Source: an uncultured Bacteroidales bacterium (GTDB lineage: Bacteria > Bacteroidota > Bacteroidia > Bacteroidales > Porphyromonadaceae). Taken from it: DNA of 64,000 nt. The notes beneath the pieces are model-generated. The model saw only the letters and a program-made list of their open reading frames with translations, ran no database searches and was not told the origin of the DNA. A program made the translations under genes and the position numbers. Positions 26,983 to 36,629 of the stretch are shown piece by piece. How positions within the stretch are numbered: position 1 is the stretch's first letter; each line of letters starts with the position of its first letter. The stretch is from contig CAMYPM010000008.1 of assembly GCA_947290775.1 (NCBI GenBank), positions 1-64,000 on the forward strand, read 5' to 3'.

Positions 26983-27771
26983 ATGAAACTACACCTCACG
27001 AGACCGATCGTCTTCTTCGATTTGGAGACGACCGGGCTTGACATTGTAAAAGACCGCATTGTGGAGATCTCCATTCTAAAGGTTTTCCCGGACGGATTAG
27101 AGGAGACTACGACACGACGTATTAATCCGGAGATGCCTATTCCGGCAGAATCAACGGCTATCCACGGCATTACCAACGAAGATGTAGCCGACTGCCCCAC
27201 CTTCAGGCAGATATCCAAAAGTTTGGCAGACAAGTTACGGGGATGCGATTTGGGAGGCTACAACTCTACCCACTTCGATTTGCCAATGCTGGCTGAGGAG
27301 TTTCATCGTGTAGGAAACGACATAGATCTGTCCAAGATGAGAATGATTGACGTACAAACCATCTTTCATAAGATGGAGCGACGCAACCTAACGGCCGCTT
27401 ACCGCTTCTATTGCAACAAAGATCTTACTGATGCCCATACAGCAGAAGCAGACACAAGGGCTACCTACGAGGTTCTTTTAGGGCAATTGGATCGTTATCC
27501 AAACGACCTAAAAAACGATGTTGCTTTCTTGGCCGAGTTCTCACAACAGAATAGAAATGTGGATCTCGCTGGACGCATCGTGCTCAATAGTAAGGATGAA
27601 CCGGTTATCAACTTTGGGAAATACAAGGGTCAAACCGTAGAAGAAGTGCTGAAAAGGGATCCCGGCTACTACGGTTGGATAATGGACAATGATTTTTCTG
27701 CCGATACAAAGCAGCATTTTACCAGATTGAGATTGGAGTATAGTAAGCTATCGGCCAACAAGATACTCTGA
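26983..27771 (+). CDS. DnaQ-family 3'-5' exonuclease
   Basis: A 262-residue DEDD-type exonuclease. Exo I is FFDLETTGLD (about 11-20), Exo II is NSTHFDLPML (about 95-104), and Exo III includes DAHTAEADTRAT with the His of the DEDDh class. The N-terminal two-thirds is the nuclease; about 90 residues beyond it include FGKYKGQTVEEVL, a small motif found after such nucleases. It is either a replicative proofreading subunit or a repair exonuclease. The position two bases after dnaN fits replication, but no PolC-like polymerase is adjacent. Confidence 0.88.
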   Translation: MKLHLTRPIVFFDLETTGLDIVKDRIVEISILKVFPDGLEETTTRRINPEMPIPAESTAIHGITNEDVADCPTFRQISKSLADKLRGCDLGGYNSTHFDLPMLAEEFHRVGNDIDLSKMRMIDVQTIFHKMERRNLTAAYRFYCNKDLTDAHTAEADTRATYEVLLGQLDRYPNDLKNDVAFLAEFSQQNRNVDLAGRIVLNSKDEPVINFGKYKGQTVEEVLKRDPGYYGWIMDNDFSADTKQHFTRLRLEYSKLSANKIL

Positions 27772-27774
27772 TCT

Positions 27775-29004
27775 ATGTGTATCATGGAAAGTTTGGTAGG
27801 GAAACATATTGTATTAGGTATTACGGGCAGTATTGCGGCATACAAAGCCGCCTATTTAGTGCGTGCTCTTATTAAAAAGGGGGCTGAAGTTCAAGTCGTT
27901 ATGACTCCTTCAGCCAAAGAGTTCATTGCTCCGCTAACCTTATCCACCCTCACGCAAAAGCCTGTTGTATCGGAATTCTTTGACCGACGCGACGGCTCCT
28001 GGCATAGCCACGTTGCACTCGGGCAATGGGCAGATCTTATGCTTATTGCTCCCGCTTCTGCCTCGACCATTGCTAAGATGGCAAATGGGATAGCTGACAA
28101 CATGTTGCTCACGACCTATCTATCCATGAAAGCTCCGACTTTTGTAGCCCCTGCGATGGACCTGGATATGTACCGTCATGAGGCTACTACAGACAATCTT
28201 AATACATTGAAAAGTCGTGGTATCACAATCATAGAGCCGGGGAATGGATTCTTAGCAAGTGGATTAGAGGGGAAAGGAAGAATGGAGGAGCCTGAAGCTA
28301 TTGTTAAGCACATAGAGGCTTTTTTTACCAAATCCCAGCAATTAGGAAACAAAAAGGTACTTATTACAGCAGGACCTACCTACGAAGCCATTGATACGGT
28401 ACGATTCATAGGGAACCACTCCTCGGGGAAAATGGGTATTGCGTTAGCAGAAGCATTTCGAGAAGCCGGAGCAGAAGTAACATTAGTATTGGGTCCCTCA
28501 GCTTTACCGGATCCTGAGTGTGTGCATTGCATACGGGTTACCACAGCTTTAGAGATGTTAGCTGCGTCAGAGCGCCCCTTTAAAGAGTGCAATATAGCCA
28601 TTTTTTCAGCTGCTGTGGCTGACTTTCGTCCGAAGAAAGCTTTCCAGGGCAAGATAAAGCGCGAGATGCAGCAAGACCCTTTGATTATTGAGTTAGAGCC
28701 AAACCCCGACATTGCTGCCACGCTCTCTGCTCAGAAGCGATCAGATCAACTAACAGGTGGCTTTGCTTTGGAGACAGAGGTCAATGTGCTTGAAGCACAG
28801 CGCAAGCTAAAGAGTAAGCAGTTAGACTTTATTGTGCTCAACTCTCTAAGCGAGGCCGGTAGTGGCTTTGGTATAGATACCAATCGCATCCGCATCATTG
28901 ACAAAGAAAAGAAAGATCCTATTGTATATCCTTTGACTGACAAAAAGGAGGTAGCACGGCAAATCGTTGACTTTGTCGTAGGGAAACAAGCTCATGCCTA
29001 TTAA
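27775..29004 (+). CDS. coaBC: Bifunctional phosphopantothenoylcysteine decarboxylase/synthetase
   Basis: A 409-residue CoaBC that makes 4'-phosphopantetheine for coenzyme A. The N-terminal flavodoxin-like CoaC part has LGITGSIAAYKAAYLVRAL, the catalytic His in SHVALGQWADLML, and APASASTIAKMANG. The C-terminal CoaB part begins near 190 with LITAGPTYEAIDTVRFIGNH and contains AAVADFRPK with the Lys that helps activate CTP. Start ATG 27775 or 27784. It overlaps the DUF4835 gene by 11 bases. Confidence 0.94.
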   Translation: MCIMESLVGKHIVLGITGSIAAYKAAYLVRALIKKGAEVQVVMTPSAKEFIAPLTLSTLTQKPVVSEFFDRRDGSWHSHVALGQWADLMLIAPASASTIAKMANGIADNMLLTTYLSMKAPTFVAPAMDLDMYRHEATTDNLNTLKSRGITIIEPGNGFLASGLEGKGRMEEPEAIVKHIEAFFTKSQQLGNKKVLITAGPTYEAIDTVRFIGNHSSGKMGIALAEAFREAGAEVTLVLGPSALPDPECVHCIRVTTALEMLAASERPFKECNIAIFSAAVADFRPKKAFQGKIKREMQQDPLIIELEPNPDIAATLSAQKRSDQLTGGFALETEVNVLEAQRKLKSKQLDFIVLNSLSEAGSGFGIDTNRIRIIDKEKKDPIVYPLTDKKEVARQIVDFVVGKQAHAY

Positions 29005-29896
29005 ATACTATCTTTTGCTGCTCTGTGCCTTAGTACTCTCATGCTCCCTTAGAGGACAGGAGTTTATGGCACACGTAAAGATTAATACGGAGCAACTACC
29101 CAATGCGGATAAATCCATGTTCAACGATCTGGAAGGTAAGTTAACCTCTTTGATAAACGACAATGCTTTTACTGCTCTGACCTTCTCACCCATAGAACGC
29201 ATTAATTGCGAAATCGCGCTCAACCTAATTTCTGTTGAAGACAACAGCAAGTACAAAGGCGAGCTCTTTATAACAGCTCAAAGGCCTGTGTACAATGCAT
29301 CCTACACTACCACATTACTTACTTTCCGGGATGTGGATCTCTCCTTTGAATATCAGCCCTACGATCAAATCATCTACAATCCTATGGTCATAGATAACAA
29401 CCTTACAGCTACTGTTGTCTACTGGCTTTATGTGGTTTTAGCATTGGATTTAGATAGCTTTTCACCATTAGGGGGAACAGTTGCCTGCAACCAACTTCAA
29501 CAACTGGTGAATGCAGCTGCACAGATACCTGATACAAAAGGCTGGAATGCCTTTGATGGTACGCATAGTCGGCACGCAATTGCTGCAGCTTTAAATGATC
29601 CGGCTCAAGAACCCTTCAGGCAGTATTGGTACCTTTATCATCGTAAAGGGTTAGATGAGTTAGTAGCTAACGTACAACGTGGTAGAACTACCATGTTGGA
29701 GTCCTTATCCATGTTAGAGGAAGTATGGCAAGATCGCAACTCCTCTCCCCTACTGATGATCTTCTCCGAAAGCAAACTTGCTGAATTAGTGGCGATTGCG
29801 GAGAAAGCAAATAAAAACGAGAAAGAGTCAGCTCGCAAGATATTGAACAAACTATATCCGACTGAAGGAAATGTTCTGTCGAAGCTAAGAAACTAA
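28994..29896 (+). CDS. DUF4835 family periplasmic protein
   Basis: A 300-residue protein with an N-terminal signal peptide (about 1-21, MPIKYYLLLLCALVLSCSLRGQ). The Cys in VLSC is only a weak lipobox because Leu precedes Ser. The body matches the Bacteroidota DUF4835 pattern (VKINTEQL, FSPIERINCEI, FEYQPYDQ, DNNLTATVVYWLYVVLALDLDS). No enzyme motif is visible. The conserved position between coaBC and recN is known in the phylum but unexplained. Confidence 0.85.
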   Translation: MPIKYYLLLLCALVLSCSLRGQEFMAHVKINTEQLPNADKSMFNDLEGKLTSLINDNAFTALTFSPIERINCEIALNLISVEDNSKYKGELFITAQRPVYNASYTTTLLTFRDVDLSFEYQPYDQIIYNPMVIDNNLTATVVYWLYVVLALDLDSFSPLGGTVACNQLQQLVNAAAQIPDTKGWNAFDGTHSRHAIAAALNDPAQEPFRQYWYLYHRKGLDELVANVQRGRTTMLESLSMLEEVWQDRNSSPLLMIFSESKLAELVAIAEKANKNEKESARKILNKLYPTEGNVLSKLRN

Positions 29897-29909
29897 CCAT
29901 TTTCTCCGT

Positions 29910-31571
29910 ATGCTAACTGATTTATCCATAAGTAACTTCATCTTGATTGATCATCTACAGGTAAGTTTCACCTCCGGCTTTACCACGATTACAGGGGAAA
30001 CCGGAGCCGGAAAAAGTATTCTTGTAGGGGCTCTTTCTATGCTTTTGGGCAAACGGGGTGATAGTAGCTTAATAAGAAATGGTGCGGATAAATGTATCAT
30101 AGAAGCTTCGTTCTCTCAGCTTCCCAAGCGGCTCAATGAACTACTGGATACTTTAGATTTACCGACCGATACCTCTGAATGCATTCTACGCAGGGAAATC
30201 ACTGCGTCAGGACGCAGTAGAGCATTTGTTAATGATACGCCTACCTCATTAGCCAATCTCTCTCAAGTAGCACTGCAACTCATTGATATACATTCGCAGC
30301 ATCGCAATCTTCTCCTGTCTGATGGTAAGTTTCAACTTACAGCCATTGATCGGCTACTTCCTCTTGACAATCCTCTTCAAAGCTATAAAGAGGCCTATTC
30401 TGCATACCTAAAAGCCAAGCAAACACGTGACGAGAAAGCGGAACGAATCAGACAAGCAGCAGAGAACTATGACTACGATTCATTTCGCTTTAGCGAATTG
30501 GACAATGCGCATCTTATTGAAGGAGAAGAAATTTCTTTACACGATGAATTAGACGCCTTAGAGCATGCAGAAGAGATCAAGCAAGGACTCCTTGAGGCTT
30601 GTCGTCTACTCCAAGAAGACGAAGATAATATCATATCTCGTATAGCGTCTGTAGAACAAACTCTAGGTGGCATACGCAATTTTTCATCCGATATAAATGA
30701 ATACGTGGAGCGCATTAGTCGTGCTCGCATTGACTTAGCTGATATTGCAGGAGACCTTATCAGAATAGCAGACGATTCATACTCTGATCCGGACCGATTA
30801 ACAGTGGCCTCAGAGCGTTATGACCTCCTCAATCGATTGATGAGTAAGTACCACACAGAAGATACAGCTTCACTCATATCGTTACGTAATGAATTGGCTT
30901 CTCGGATCTCACTATATGAGAGTGGAGATCTTGATCTCAAACAGGCAGAAAAGAGTCTCTCAGAAGCACATGCACGATTACTATCTGTGGCAAAGGAACT
31001 CCATGAAGTCCGCTTGAGAGCTGCGAAAGTAATGGCGTCTTCCCTAAGTGATATGTTGCATGATTTAGAAATGCCACATGCTACTGTAAAAATAGAGGTC
31101 ACAGAAATGACTACTCCTACGCCAGATGGTATAGATAGTGTAACCCTTCTTTTCTCAGCTAATTGTACGTTACCTCCACAACCGGTCGGAGAGATTGCCT
31201 CGGGAGGGGAAATCTCCCGTCTTATGCTGGCACTCAAGGCTCTATTGGCAGAGCACGAAAGCTTACCTACCATCCTATTTGATGAAGTAGATACCGGTGT
31301 ATCGGGTCGTACAGCTGACAAAATGGGGCAGTTACTTCTACGTATGGGGCATGTTATGCAGGTAATCGCCATCACGCACCTTCCACAGATAGCAGCACGA
31401 AGTGTAACACAAATGATGATCTACAAAAAAGAAGATCCTCTACCACAAACCATTCTTAAGACTCTATCCACAGAAGAAAGGGAGCAAGAAATAGCTCGTC
31501 TACTGAGCGGACATGAAATAACTCCTGCAGCATTAAAAGCTGCACAAGCACTACTCAATCACAATGATTAA
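29910..31571 (+). CDS. recN: DNA repair protein RecN
   Basis: A 553-residue SMC-like ATPase. The N-terminal Walker A is TITGETGAGKSILVGALSML. The central region is a coiled coil (about 155-360) rich in Glu, Leu and Arg. The C-terminal head has the signature EIASGGEISRLMLALK and Walker B TILFDEVDTGVSG. RecN acts at double-strand breaks. The coiled coil is short, as in the family. It overlaps the next gene by eight bases. Confidence 0.95.
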   Translation: MLTDLSISNFILIDHLQVSFTSGFTTITGETGAGKSILVGALSMLLGKRGDSSLIRNGADKCIIEASFSQLPKRLNELLDTLDLPTDTSECILRREITASGRSRAFVNDTPTSLANLSQVALQLIDIHSQHRNLLLSDGKFQLTAIDRLLPLDNPLQSYKEAYSAYLKAKQTRDEKAERIRQAAENYDYDSFRFSELDNAHLIEGEEISLHDELDALEHAEEIKQGLLEACRLLQEDEDNIISRIASVEQTLGGIRNFSSDINEYVERISRARIDLADIAGDLIRIADDSYSDPDRLTVASERYDLLNRLMSKYHTEDTASLISLRNELASRISLYESGDLDLKQAEKSLSEAHARLLSVAKELHEVRLRAAKVMASSLSDMLHDLEMPHATVKIEVTEMTTPTPDGIDSVTLLFSANCTLPPQPVGEIASGGEISRLMLALKALLAEHESLPTILFDEVDTGVSGRTADKMGQLLLRMGHVMQVIAITHLPQIAARSVTQMMIYKKEDPLPQTILKTLSTEEREQEIARLLSGHEITPAALKAAQALLNHND

Positions 31572-32304
31572 AGAACAACTCCTATATGGTGTACATGCCT
31601 TAGCTGAGGCACTCCACAATGGAAATCCAATAGATACAATCTATTTAAAAAAGGGCCTTATATCACCGGAAGTGCAGTCTATTAAGCAAATGGCTCGTAC
31701 TGCAGGAGTTCCTGTTAAAGAAGTACCCATTGAGAAACTTAATCGCCTGACACGTAAAGCACACCAAGGCTGTGTAGCTATTGCATCACCTATTGAGTAT
31801 GCCAACTTGGAGCAGCTTGTTCCCATGTTATATGAAAATGGCGAAATCCCTTTTCTTATTGTCTTGGATGAACTTACCGATACCCGAAATTTTGGTGCTA
31901 TTGCACGTTCAGCAGAATGCTTTGGCTGCCATGGGATTGTGATTACCCAGCGGAATAGTGTTTCCGTTACAGCTGATGCAGTAAATGCCTCTGCGGGGGC
32001 TTTGCTGCGAATTCCTGTAGCTCGTGTAGCCTCTTTACCTCGTGCACTCACCTTCCTAAAAGAGAGTGGTATCGGACTTACGGCTGCCAGTGAAAGAGGA
32101 ACGATATCTTGCGATAAAGCCATATTTGAGGGACCTGTTGCCTTGATCATGGGGAATGAGCATCATGGACTAAGTGAGCGTTCTCTTGCTTTAGCAGATC
32201 AAATGGTTAACATACCTATGATGGGACACATCTCCTCACTAAATGTATCTGTAGCTGCCGGGATACTCCTCTTTGAGATTACCAAACAGAGATTATCTCT
32301 ATAA
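31564..32304 (+). CDS. rlmB: SPOUT rRNA methyltransferase (RlmB type)
   Basis: A 246-residue 2'-O-ribose methyltransferase. The N-terminal domain (1-75) is an L30e-like RNA-binding module with YGVHALAEAL. The SPOUT domain carries motif 1 DTRNFGAIARSAECFG, motif 2 VALIMGNEHHGLSE and motif 3 NIPMMGHISSLNVSVAAGIL. That arrangement fits TrmH/SpoU enzymes such as RlmB acting on G2251 of 23S rRNA. RNA substrate is inferred from the family. Confidence 0.9.
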   Translation: MIKEQLLYGVHALAEALHNGNPIDTIYLKKGLISPEVQSIKQMARTAGVPVKEVPIEKLNRLTRKAHQGCVAIASPIEYANLEQLVPMLYENGEIPFLIVLDELTDTRNFGAIARSAECFGCHGIVITQRNSVSVTADAVNASAGALLRIPVARVASLPRALTFLKESGIGLTAASERGTISCDKAIFEGPVALIMGNEHHGLSERSLALADQMVNIPMMGHISSLNVSVAAGILLFEITKQRLSL

Positions 32305-32344
32305 CTTATTGTATTGATAACAACCCAATAACTAATTCATTATC

Positions 32345-32725
32345 ATGAAAAAAATCATTGCAACTGAAAAAGCTCCTAAAGCTATAGGTCCTTACAGTCA
32401 GGCTGTAGCATGTGGCAATTTTCTCTTCACCAGCGGGCAACTCGGTTTAGATCCTACTACCGGTGACTTTGCAAAGGGAGGAGTCACAGAGCAAACTGAA
32501 CAAGTCATCAGCAATCTGAAAGCCGTAATAGAAAAGGCCGGATTCACCCTAAATGATGTAGTAAAAGCTACCTGTTTCTTAGCAGATATTAATGACTTTG
32601 CGGCTATGAATGAGGTATATAAAAAGTACTTTACAGGAGATTTCCCTGCTCGTAGTGCATTTGCTATCAAATCACTTCCTAAGGGAGGTCTTGTAGAAAT
32701 AGAAGCCATTTGCTACAAGGACTAA
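32345..32725 (+). CDS. ridA: RidA family reactive intermediate/imine deaminase
   Basis: A 126-residue RidA that hydrolyses enamine/imine by-products of PLP enzymes. Conserved residues include KAPKAIGPYSQAV, FTSGQLGLDP, an internal GVTEQTEQVISNLKAV, and the C-terminal PARSAFAIKSLPKGGLVEIE with the Arg that binds the carboxylate. The length is typical. It is 40 bases after rlmB and ends before a strong terminator. Confidence 0.95.
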   Translation: MKKIIATEKAPKAIGPYSQAVACGNFLFTSGQLGLDPTTGDFAKGGVTEQTEQVISNLKAVIEKAGFTLNDVVKATCFLADINDFAAMNEVYKKYFTGDFPARSAFAIKSLPKGGLVEIEAICYKD

Positions 32726-32748
32726 ATAAAGCAACACTTCAACGTAAA

Positions 32749-32784
32749 AAGCACGCCAATGGGACTTTTCTCATTGGCGTGCTT
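32749..32784. terminator. Bidirectional terminator between ridA and the clpP operon
   Basis: AAGCACGCCAATG pairs perfectly with CATTGGCGTGCTT, extended by a G-T and two more pairs to a 4-base loop. A-rich sequence precedes and T-rich sequence follows, so it can stop ridA rightward and the leftward operon (last gene ends at 32887). Confidence 0.88.
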
Positions 32785-32886
32785 CTTCTTTTACTATAGC
32801 AAGTCAAAGGACTCTAAACTATAGGTTGATAGAGAAACTATTTAGCAATACACTGCAGCCTAAAGGACATTAAAAAGGTGGAGGCT

Positions 32887-33300
32887 TTATTTTCGCATAA
32901 GATCGTTCAGAATAGACGAGGTGCCGTTTGTGAGCGATGAGAAGCCACCATAATATAACCACCAAACAACAACACCAAGCAAGACAAGCATCAGGAAAAT
33001 ACGAAAGAATTCGTTTCTTCTTCCTACCCCACTTTTACCCCGTTCTTCTTGCGTCGGCAAATGGGTCATGTTATTGCGCATAGACTCACGCAAGCTTTCG
33101 GAAAGGTGAATTTCAGAGTTTATTGTATCCTTAGCAGCATCTATAGGTTGTGTACTTTTCTCCGATGTGAGTTCTCCATCCTCAATCATCTTCCTTCTGA
33201 TGCGCTCTCGTCGTTCGTTAAGGGCCTGCTTTCGAGGGTCATACGATATGGGGGTATGATGGGGTCGGATTGGTTTTCTTGGTCTGTATAGTAATGCCAT
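32887..33300 (-). CDS. Small single-pass membrane protein, Bacteroidota-conserved
   Basis: A 137-residue protein of unknown function. The N-terminus is basic (YRPRKPIRPHHTP, YDPRKQALNERRERIRRKM), a pattern I recall in short Bacteroidota proteins beside the OstA-like gene. The middle is polar and a single membrane helix sits near 99-118 (RIFLMLVLLGVVVWWLYY). Its first 38 codons overlap the 3' end of the OstA-like gene in another frame (33186-33300). As the basic motif is in the overlap, this start is likely real. Confidence 0.65.
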   Translation of the reverse strand: MALLYRPRKPIRPHHTPISYDPRKQALNERRERIRRKMIEDGELTSEKSTQPIDAAKDTINSEIHLSESLRESMRNNMTHLPTQEERGKSGVGRRNEFFRIFLMLVLLGVVVWWLYYGGFSSLTNGTSSILNDLMRK

Positions 33301-35189
33301 GATTCATTTTCATTTGAGTTAAATAGCCTTAGATCTGGGTACAAAAGCCAGGTAAATGGTTCATCTTCAGGCAATGGACGGCGTATATAAAGAGGCAACA
33401 AAGCCCGAGCCATTTCTTCTTGCCGCACAGTATCGACTTCTTCGGGTTTCCAAGTAGCCCGTATGCGACTTGCTCCCACTTCTTGTGCAATTATCTCGTA
33501 AGCAGATAGAGCCTGCTGTGCACCATTAAAATGAGATAAATCACTTAGTGAAGGAGGAGTAAAGGCAACCTCTTGCCCCATAGAGTCTCTCTTTATGGTA
33601 AATATATCTTGTGGAGATAATGGACGCATTTTAGGTTTCCAAGTAAGTCCGGTAAGGGACTTATCTGACTCCGTGGCCTGCTCAATAGGCGTTAAGGTTC
33701 CCTCTGCCGGTCCCAGCCAAACGGCTCTTTGTATAGTATCAGCAGCAAAATACGCCACTACATAGGGGCTTTTTACATGACCAACACCAAAGTAATGCTT
33801 GATAGATTCTTGTAGGGGAAAATAGATCATTTCAACCTCGCCATAGGCACGCAACTCTTTAACCGAACGATCTACAAAGAAAGCAAGAAGACTATCCCCC
33901 TTTATCTGTTCAAACTTATCAGGATCCAAAAGCTGTCGCATTGATTTAGCATTGAGCCATGCTTTAGTGTGGTGCAGCGTATCTGCCGCGAAATAAGCAC
34001 GTATCGTGTCACCCTCCAATTGGGTACTATCATTCCAAACTATAGGAGCTTGGAAAAGTGTAAGAATAGAATCCATGGAGAAGTAACTGACTGAGTCAGC
34101 TTTTCCTTGAAGGTCTTGCCTGAAGAGCTTCGCATTATGATAGCCGCGCATGAGTCGGACAGGCTTTTTCGATTGAATTGAATCTCTATAAGAGATCATT
34201 TCCATAGTATCTGCAGCTAAGTAGAGGGTATCCTTCTTCGAATAGTCCTTTAGCCAAGCATGATAGGTAGAAAAAGCGTACTCTGTACTATCATTAAAAA
34301 ATCCATACTCGCCATAGAGGTTAGCCTTATTGATCGTATCGTTGAGTACCATTGAGCCAAAACACTCAGTAAAGGAAAGAGGCTTGTCGTAGAATATAGA
34401 ATCAGCTGTGATAGTACCCCTTCGATTAAATACAGTCGAACGATCCAAAAGAATGCCTACATCCTTTTCAGTATCATAAACGCCTCTAGTACTTTCAATA
34501 CGTCCTGAATCAGAAACAATCGTAGTAGGACCTGTAAAATAAGCTATCTTCGTCTTTGTATTATATCGTAAATAATCTGTCGTAAGTACAAAATCAGGAT
34601 TTTCCAAGACCACCTCATCAGTGAAAATAGCCTCATTTGTTGAAGGGGTATACTCCCCATAAATAGAGGTAAGTGTATTGAGAGAGTCTACTATCGTTCC
34701 CCCTTCGGTATAATAGCCTGTACCCAAATTACGATCATAACTCAAACTATCGGTATAGAGTGTAGCGGTAAGATTAGACATCTCCACATCGTAGCGAAGC
34801 TCTGCCATACGATCCTGCCCGTAATAGTCCAACTGTCCACCTGTAATAGTTAGCGAATCGCCCTCTAAAATACGGATATTGTCGTAAGCAAAGAAACTAT
34901 TGGTAGCATCCTCCAGAAAAGCACTATCACAATACATCACCCAACTTTCGTGTCGTACCTTTACGTTGCCTCTCAATTGCTGAAGCCCGGGCTTCTCAAT
35001 AGCATTGTAATGCAGAGAATCGGAGTGCTCTAAAAGGATACGCTTCTTATTGCCTGGAGGGGGTGCTGTGTGCGAGTAGGAGAAAGAGTAGGTTATACCC
35101 CACAAGAGTAATAAAGCGAAGGCAACCATGGCATTTGGCCGCCTTCCCCATTTCACATATTCTTTACTCTTGTATTGCTTATCAGGCAT
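33186..35189 (-). CDS. OstA/LptA-like organic solvent tolerance family protein
   Basis: A 667-residue protein. An N-terminal hydrophobic segment (about 21-40, AMVAFALLLLWGITYSFSYS) is a signal or anchor. Beta-jellyroll strands of the OstA/LptA family begin near 50: LRGNVKVRHESWVMYCDSAF, GDSLTITGGQLDYYGQDRMA, LLDRSTVFNRRGTITADSIF. Related proteins bridge lipopolysaccharide transport. Directly upstream is a SurA-like gene (10 bases). The last 38 codons overlap the next gene, and the tail after about residue 630 may be non-conserved. Confidence 0.78.
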   Translation of the reverse strand: MPDKQYKSKEYVKWGRRPNAMVAFALLLLWGITYSFSYSHTAPPPGNKKRILLEHSDSLHYNAIEKPGLQQLRGNVKVRHESWVMYCDSAFLEDATNSFFAYDNIRILEGDSLTITGGQLDYYGQDRMAELRYDVEMSNLTATLYTDSLSYDRNLGTGYYTEGGTIVDSLNTLTSIYGEYTPSTNEAIFTDEVVLENPDFVLTTDYLRYNTKTKIAYFTGPTTIVSDSGRIESTRGVYDTEKDVGILLDRSTVFNRRGTITADSIFYDKPLSFTECFGSMVLNDTINKANLYGEYGFFNDSTEYAFSTYHAWLKDYSKKDTLYLAADTMEMISYRDSIQSKKPVRLMRGYHNAKLFRQDLQGKADSVSYFSMDSILTLFQAPIVWNDSTQLEGDTIRAYFAADTLHHTKAWLNAKSMRQLLDPDKFEQIKGDSLLAFFVDRSVKELRAYGEVEMIYFPLQESIKHYFGVGHVKSPYVVAYFAADTIQRAVWLGPAEGTLTPIEQATESDKSLTGLTWKPKMRPLSPQDIFTIKRDSMGQEVAFTPPSLSDLSHFNGAQQALSAYEIIAQEVGASRIRATWKPEEVDTVRQEEMARALLPLYIRRPLPEDEPFTWLLYPDLRLFNSNENESWHYYTDQENQSDPIIPPYRMTLESRPLTNDESASEGR

Positions 35190-35198
35190 GGAGTTACG

Positions 35199-36596
35199 CT
35201 ACTTTCCGGTCGCAGCATTTTTCTTTATCCACCCCGGATACTGAAAGTCACAGCTCTGCATTGAGGGATCGACCTCAATAAAGGTAGTCTTTTGTTGCTC
35301 TCTAATCCACTCTTCAATACGCTTGTTTTTCTTATCTGCGAGTGCCATATTCTTTATAATTCGGAAGTCTTCCTGCAAATTGGCACGATGTGCTTCGTAT
35401 CGATTGGTCAAGCGTACTATAGCAAGCTGTTTATTACCTTTTTCATTGGTCATAACGAAAGGTCTCGAAAGCTCACCTACTCTTAGAGAAGAAATGGCAC
35501 TACTTATATCTTGGGGTAACTCATCCAATTGGAACAAAGAGCTGCCCACTGACTCACTTTGGTAGTTTTCGTTGACTAAAAGCCCCTCGTTATTTTTTGT
35601 TTTATCGTCTTGTGAATAGGTAGCAACTGCTTCTGAAAAGGAAATCGTGCCACTGGTGATCAGAGTTGCTATACTATCTAGTTTGATTCGTTCTGTCTCC
35701 AAAGCCTCATTGGACAGCTGAGGACGAAGAAGAATGTGCCGAAAATTGACAATGTCCCCACGTTTCTCAATAAGTTGTACAATATGGAACCCTTCTTCCG
35801 TCTGAATGATAGGAGAAATCTGTTCGGTACCCTTCATTGTAAAAACGATACGTGCGAATTCAGACTCCAAAGAACTCTTTGCCACAAAGCCATATTCACC
35901 TCCGAGAGAGGCAGTTTTGGCATCTTCCGAATAAAGACGAGCTAAGGTAGAGAAGGAACTCTTTCCACTATTTACATCTGCAGCAAATCCTCTCAAACGC
36001 TCCTTAATTCGATCTATCTCGCTAAACTTTATTTCAGGACGACGTATTATCAGCTGAACCTCTGCACGAGCCGGAACGAAAGGAACACTGTCTTGAGGAA
36101 TCTTATTGTAAAAATCACGTATCTCACTCGGTGTAACCGAAATGTTCTTGACAATAGCATCCTGCATGGCAGTTACAATGTCATTATTGCGAAAGATACG
36201 CCTTTGATCCTCCTTTATCTGAGAATATTTTTTATTGAAGTACTCCTCTAACTTTTGCTTGGATCCGACCTGAGCTACAAGGCTTTCCAAATAGGCATCA
36301 ACTCGCCGATTAATTATATTTTCATCAACCGTAATGCTATCTATCTTAGCTTGGTTAAGGAAAAGCATCTGAGTGGCTATTGTTTCAGCTATAAAACAAT
36401 CAGGATTCATATCCCCAATGTCTACCCCTTCATAGCGCATTCTGAGCTTCTGATACTCAACATCACTAAGTAATATAGGCTCATCGCCAACCATCCAAAC
36501 CACTCGGTCAATTACATTTTGCGCTTTCAAAGCAGTACTAAAGAGCAGGAAAGCCACAAAAGTAGCCACAGCATACATAAAGTTGGATTTATTCAT
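35199..36596 (-). CDS. SurA-like periplasmic peptidyl-prolyl isomerase
   Basis: A 465-residue periplasmic chaperone. The signal peptide ends about residue 25 (LKAQ). A SurA-N domain (about 27-165) is followed by two parvulin domains: about 175-275 (ARAEVQLIIRRPEI, FSTLARLYSEDAKTASLGGEYGF) and about 285-390 (VNFRHILLRPQLSN, FSEAVATYSQDD). SurA-type proteins escort outer-membrane barrel proteins to the BAM complex. It lies between recQ and the OstA-like gene in a leftward operon. Confidence 0.9.
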   Translation of the reverse strand: MNKSNFMYAVATFVAFLLFSTALKAQNVIDRVVWMVGDEPILLSDVEYQKLRMRYEGVDIGDMNPDCFIAETIATQMLFLNQAKIDSITVDENIINRRVDAYLESLVAQVGSKQKLEEYFNKKYSQIKEDQRRIFRNNDIVTAMQDAIVKNISVTPSEIRDFYNKIPQDSVPFVPARAEVQLIIRRPEIKFSEIDRIKERLRGFAADVNSGKSSFSTLARLYSEDAKTASLGGEYGFVAKSSLESEFARIVFTMKGTEQISPIIQTEEGFHIVQLIEKRGDIVNFRHILLRPQLSNEALETERIKLDSIATLITSGTISFSEAVATYSQDDKTKNNEGLLVNENYQSESVGSSLFQLDELPQDISSAISSLRVGELSRPFVMTNEKGNKQLAIVRLTNRYEAHRANLQEDFRIIKNMALADKKNKRIEEWIREQQKTTFIEVDPSMQSCDFQYPGWIKKNAATGK

Positions 36597-36629
36597 GGTG
36601 TCTTTTTAATTGTTTTGAACAAGATATTC

